A DNA stretch of 64,000 nt from the NCBI RefSeq assembly GCF_040436345.1, contig NC_133230.1, positions 17,432,197-17,496,196 on the forward strand, read 5' to 3'. The stretch is from Pagrus major. Lineage: Eukaryota > Chordata > Actinopteri > Spariformes > Sparidae. Below are positions 33,384-64,000 of the stretch, piece after piece; position 1 is the stretch's first letter, and every line of letters begins with the position of its first letter. Both the position numbers and the translations under genes were made by a program. The notes below the pieces were generated by a model. It worked only from the letters and a program-made list of their open reading frames with translations. It had not been told where the DNA came from and made no database searches.

Positions 33384-33604
33384 ACTCCATTAAGCCCGAA
33401 GCCTGCAGGGAAACTGTTTGGGATACTTCACTTCTTCAGCGCGGTCTTCGGGGGATTTCTTTCTGGGTTTTTTCTCTTCATTACCTAAAAAAAAAAAAAG
33501 ACTCCCTACATGATTTAAAGAAGAGGGGGGGGACTTGTTTTGTACCGTGTAGTCGACTTTTTTTTTTTTTTTTTTTACTGTTTTTTCCCCCCGTCTTTGT
33601 GAAG
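33384..33604 (+). promoter_or_regulatory. fermt2: fermt2 promoter region and non-coding exon 1
   Basis: A GC-rich patch is followed by a leader ending at 33604 with donor GTGAGT (33605-33610). It lies 2 kb before the first coding exon, whose acceptor begins one base before the ATG, so an upstream non-coding exon is required. Human FERMT2 has the same arrangement. The exon start is not visible from sequence. The segment has unusual A, G and T homopolymer runs. Confidence 0.55.
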
Positions 33605-34554
33605 GTGAGTTAAAATGTTCGCCCTCTGCTCGCTTTAGCCGCTACGAAATGCTGTGAAAACCGTCTTTTTCCTCGCCGTTTCTTCTCTTCTGACACGTTT
33701 AAGCTAGCTTCACCCGACAGCTCTCGATAATTTGAGCCACTTCGTCCGCTTTCAGACACACTTTTCTCCGCCTTGAACCGACCCGACTGAGCGAAGTGTG
33801 CATGCAGCCGCTGGTGCTGTTGAACGGGGCTGTGCTTACATAATGAAACCCTCTCTGTCTATTTGTAAGAGTGGCTTTACCGTTATTTTAACAAGTGAAG
33901 CGCAGATATTAAAAAAAAGAAGCTGCCAGAGGTCCCTTGTTGAACTTGTAGTCCCGGGCCTGGAGCCTTTGTTCCGCCGTGTTTATTGATCAGTCGGCGG
34001 GGTTTGATCGCCAGGCCACTCTCCCCTCCAGGACCAGCCTCCCATCAGAGAGTGACAGACAGTCTGTAATGTCACTTTTTGGCAGGCGCGTCTTGTTTCC
34101 CCCAGTAAAGATCACTGTGATGCACCAGACTGTAGATGTCTTCAGATTGTGTCAAATGATCATTGATCACAGTGCTGTCACAACACTGTGCTAATAGTGC
34201 TGTAAGAAGTATCTTTTTAGTTTAGGACCTTTTACTGGAGTACAGGGAGACATTACCAAAAATGGGAAAAAATGCTCCATTCTTAGCACATGTTTTGCAT
34301 TCAGAATGAAATGATCGCCAGTCGTTGAAGTAATTTCTTGCTCAAAAATCTGTTTTCAGCCTTTTATGTCATATTAAGCTGAATATCTTTGGGTTTTGGA
34401 CTGACTGGGCATTTAAAGACAACACCTTGGGTGGACTTTATCCACTATTTTCGGATTCTTTACAGACCAAACAATCAATCAGTGTATAAGATTAATAATC
34501 TTATAGAATATACACTCATTTTTTTGCAGTGATCTCACAAATGTGGTTATCAAA

Positions 34555-34607
<53 letters not shown>

Positions 34608-35626
34608 TACAGTTTAACAGTAAACTTTATTGTCTGAAATGACGTCAGGTCACTGAAACAGTAAACTTTACTGGGAAATTTAGTGATTGTAAATTACTCC
34701 AAGCATCTTTTTCTGCATTATGTTAAAAAAAAACAGTTTCCATATCGGCGCACATCAGACAACATACACACCGATACCGATATGTCTGTGATGGGCCAAT
34801 ATCAGCCGACCAGTATATCTGTCGACCTCTTATAATGATCGGAAGTAAAAGTATGAATGAAGGTTGGACCTTGTGGGCAATATCAATACAATCCTCCATT
34901 GTTGTATATGTAATTTTTTTAATAATCAAAATATCAATGGAAATCTGTTTCTAGATGAAGTAATCAGATGGAAAAGTGTGTAGGATTTTCTGCTTTTCTT
35001 TGTCATTTGTGATTGTAAATGAAGAGTCTTGGGGTTTTAGACTGTTGGTTGGACAACAAAATGATCATTCCATCAATCATGGAAATAACAGTTAGTTGCA
35101 GCCCTTTAAATCCGTACCCTGATGACATCACTATGACACCATCATGGTCACTCTTTCCAACTTTGGAAAGATCCTCCAGAGCAACAGAAGATCTTATGCA
35201 ACTGTTGTTACAGGCTGAGTATTAATGACATGACACATGATAAATCACTGGATAAGGATAGCATGGCTAACACTGTATAGCACAATGTTATGGTAACATC
35301 TCTGATGGTGGATACATCTTCTATTGTCAGATTGTCCACCCTTAGATCCTCTCATACCATTGGTTTGTTTAAAGCAGTGTGAATGTAAACTCTTCAAAGT
35401 AACCAGCTAACCAAGTAAATCTACTAAGTTAATTTACACCACTTGTAAGTAGACATGCTCAGAAATATCAGCCAACAGTACAGTTCTTTCTGAAGACCTT
35501 CCATGTGTGGTCTGTGCACCACAATTATTCCTTTCCAAGAGGGTCAAAAGGTTTCTTTTCACTCCAGTGTGACAGAAATTTGGCTGGACATTTGTTCCCC
35601 CTCCTGACTCTGGGTCTGTTTGGCAG
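33605..35626 (+). other. fermt2: fermt2 intron 1 with nested repeats
   Basis: Carries a dispersed repeat core at about 34375-34485, the GT microsatellite at 34558-34603, a repeat at about 34733-34835 (GATACCGATATGTCTG, ATATCTGTCGACCTCT) and a repeat end at about 35015-35106 finishing AGTTAGTTGCAGCCCT. These look like pieces of common teleost elements interrupted by one another. No extra exon was seen. Confidence 0.6.
34558..34603. repeat. (GT)n microsatellite
   Basis: About 23 uninterrupted GT units in fermt2 intron 1. Confidence 0.95.
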
Positions 35627-62588
<26,962 letters not shown>

Positions 62589-64000
62589 GTGAGCTGATGG
62601 ATAGTATCTCCTACGTGGAAGCACTTCTTACACTTTGCTTAAAGGAATCAGTTGAATGGTAAAAGGGAAGGAATTATTGTCTTCCTTGAAATAAGTTTTG
62701 CACTTCACATGTTAAGATGATGTGTTGAAAGAGATTTGGCTCCTGCAAACTTAAGTTTTTAAGGTTCAAGATCAACTTGGAAGTAATTATGGAGCATTGG
62801 GTTTTATTTTTGTTTTTCATAGTGAAAAGTAATCATCACGTTTTCCCTCAAGCAGCAGGTTGAATAGCAGGTTTCCCTGGCCGCTGTGGAGCATCCTCCA
62901 TTCTTTTTTGTGTCCTAATTGCGCCCGTGGTTCTCAAACCGCTAAGATAACTCCAGATTGCTGCACTCTGCTTCTAGTGACCAAATATGAATGTGTGAGT
63001 TTGAGGCCTGCATGGGATCCGCAGCCCCGGCTCCCGATTCCTTGGCAGGGAGGACCAAGAATGGTTGAGATTCCACACATAGTTGGTCACGCTGCCATTT
63101 TAAACCCAAACCAGGCTACACGACTGCACTTCTACTGGCCCTCCTTCTCCTCCCTCCTTCTGCCAGTGATGGGAGAGTTACAACCATGTGAGCAGGGAGG
63201 AGCAGAACAAAACAGGCTGTGCTGCTGTCACAGAGTTAGCATTAAGCAAAATGGCTAATTCTATGAGACAGGGTGAATGGGACGCTTTGTGTGGTTGGAG
63301 ACTCTTCTTCTCCGGCCTCTGGTCTGTCCGCTGGTGTCTTAGACTCAGCTCAGCATGCACATACGTATATGCTCTCATGTGAGTGAGAGTTGCTGACCTT
63401 GAAGCTAGTTTCAGATTTTGTATCTACGGTATTTCCCATGGATGGAAAAAACAAAAAGCAGCAACGTTCCATTTTTATGGACAGCACATGATGATCACAC
63501 CCAAAGTTGCATCATGAAATTTCAAGGCTTCATCACGAAACATTTTGTTTTCGCTGGAGGACTGTGGTCACACACACTAGGTGGTGCAGAGAAACAGAGT
63601 TTCAACAGGAATGTGGAGAATCTGTTTACTGTCACAGCTCTCCCTGTGTGTGAGCGTGCACACACACACACACACGCACTTCCTGTGTCCTCCCGATTAG
63701 ATCGCATGCTTCAGTCAGAGAGTATATCTCATTGCCAAGTTGTAAGGCACTATTTTGTCCCTTGTAGAGAAGGACTGACCGCTTCGCTCAGGTCTCCTGA
63801 TAGGAATCACAAGGCTTTGCAGAGAGGCAGCGATGCAGTCAGAACCACAGCACTGTTCAGCCAACTCCTTCTGTACACTCCACAGCACCGTAGCGTAGAG
63901 ATGAAATAAAGGAGGGCTCACTTCTGCTCATCATGCTCTCACTGATTAGAGAAAATTCTTTTAGATACTTTAATCATATTTAGAGCTGCAGCGATGAATC
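62589..64000 (+). other. fermt2: fermt2 intron 4 (partial)
   Basis: No further fermt2 exon was found before the window ends; the next expected residues (SIYSSP-like) are absent in all frames. A short CA run lies at 63660-63675. The last 19 bases (AGAGCTGCAGCGATGAATC, 63982-64000) match the left end of the repeat family at 45511-45846, cut by the window edge. Confidence 0.7.

Noticed and set aside
62860..63258. 132-codon frame after fermt2 exon 4
   Set aside because: Does not match the expected continuation of kindlin-2 and has no credible exon boundaries.

Overview
The window is ordinary vertebrate nuclear DNA: small GT-AG-spliced exons in long introns and many interspersed repeats. The coding exons and the repeat families both look teleost, probably a percomorph-type fish (assigned from recognised proteins and repeats, not from a search). 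Two genes lie head to tail on the + strand. DDHD1 (phosphatidic-acid-preferring phospholipase A1) is complete, with 13 coding exons from 4714 to 25840 that join in frame to 860 residues. FERMT2 (kindlin-2) is represented by its 5' end: a non-coding first exon near 33.4-33.6 kb and coding exons at 35627-35784, 49862-50095 and 62460-62588. The rest of FERMT2 lies beyond the right edge. The same order and orientation (DDHD1 then FERMT2) occurs in human 14q22, so this is an old synteny block, packed much more tightly here.

Layout: 1-4.1 kb is non-coding upstream DNA with one short TTAA-flanked MITE and a CA microsatellite. 4.1-5.5 kb is the CpG-rich promoter and first exon of DDHD1. 5.5-25.8 kb holds DDHD1 introns and exons, with intron 2 carrying a tRNA-derived SINE, a 700-bp foldback element and a TTAA-flanked foldback MITE. 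25.8-29.6 kb is a probable long 3' UTR into which a 588-bp TTAA-flanked MITE has inserted. 29.6-33.4 kb is the intergenic gap, with a candidate TATA promoter near 30.47 kb, a widespread teleost repeat and another TTAA MITE. 33.4-64 kb is the 5' part of FERMT2, with long introns holding microsatellites, dispersed repeats and a 133-bp hairpin.

The most striking feature is a nearly complete tyrosine-recombinase retrotransposon of the Ngaro type (about 5.15 kb, - strand, 51142-56295) inside FERMT2 intron 3. It has the split direct-repeat layout A1-ORFs-B1-A2-B2, with both repeat pairs identical by eye. It encodes a Gag-like protein with a CCCH finger and two zinc knuckles, an RT-RNase H frame broken by two single-base shifts, and an intact tyrosine recombinase with the R-H-R-Y catalytic set. 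The same heptamer, ATTTCAG, sits at the left junction, the internal junction and the right junction, as expected for recombinase-mediated insertion of a circle without target-site duplication.

No RNA genes, CRISPR arrays or bacterial-type features were seen.
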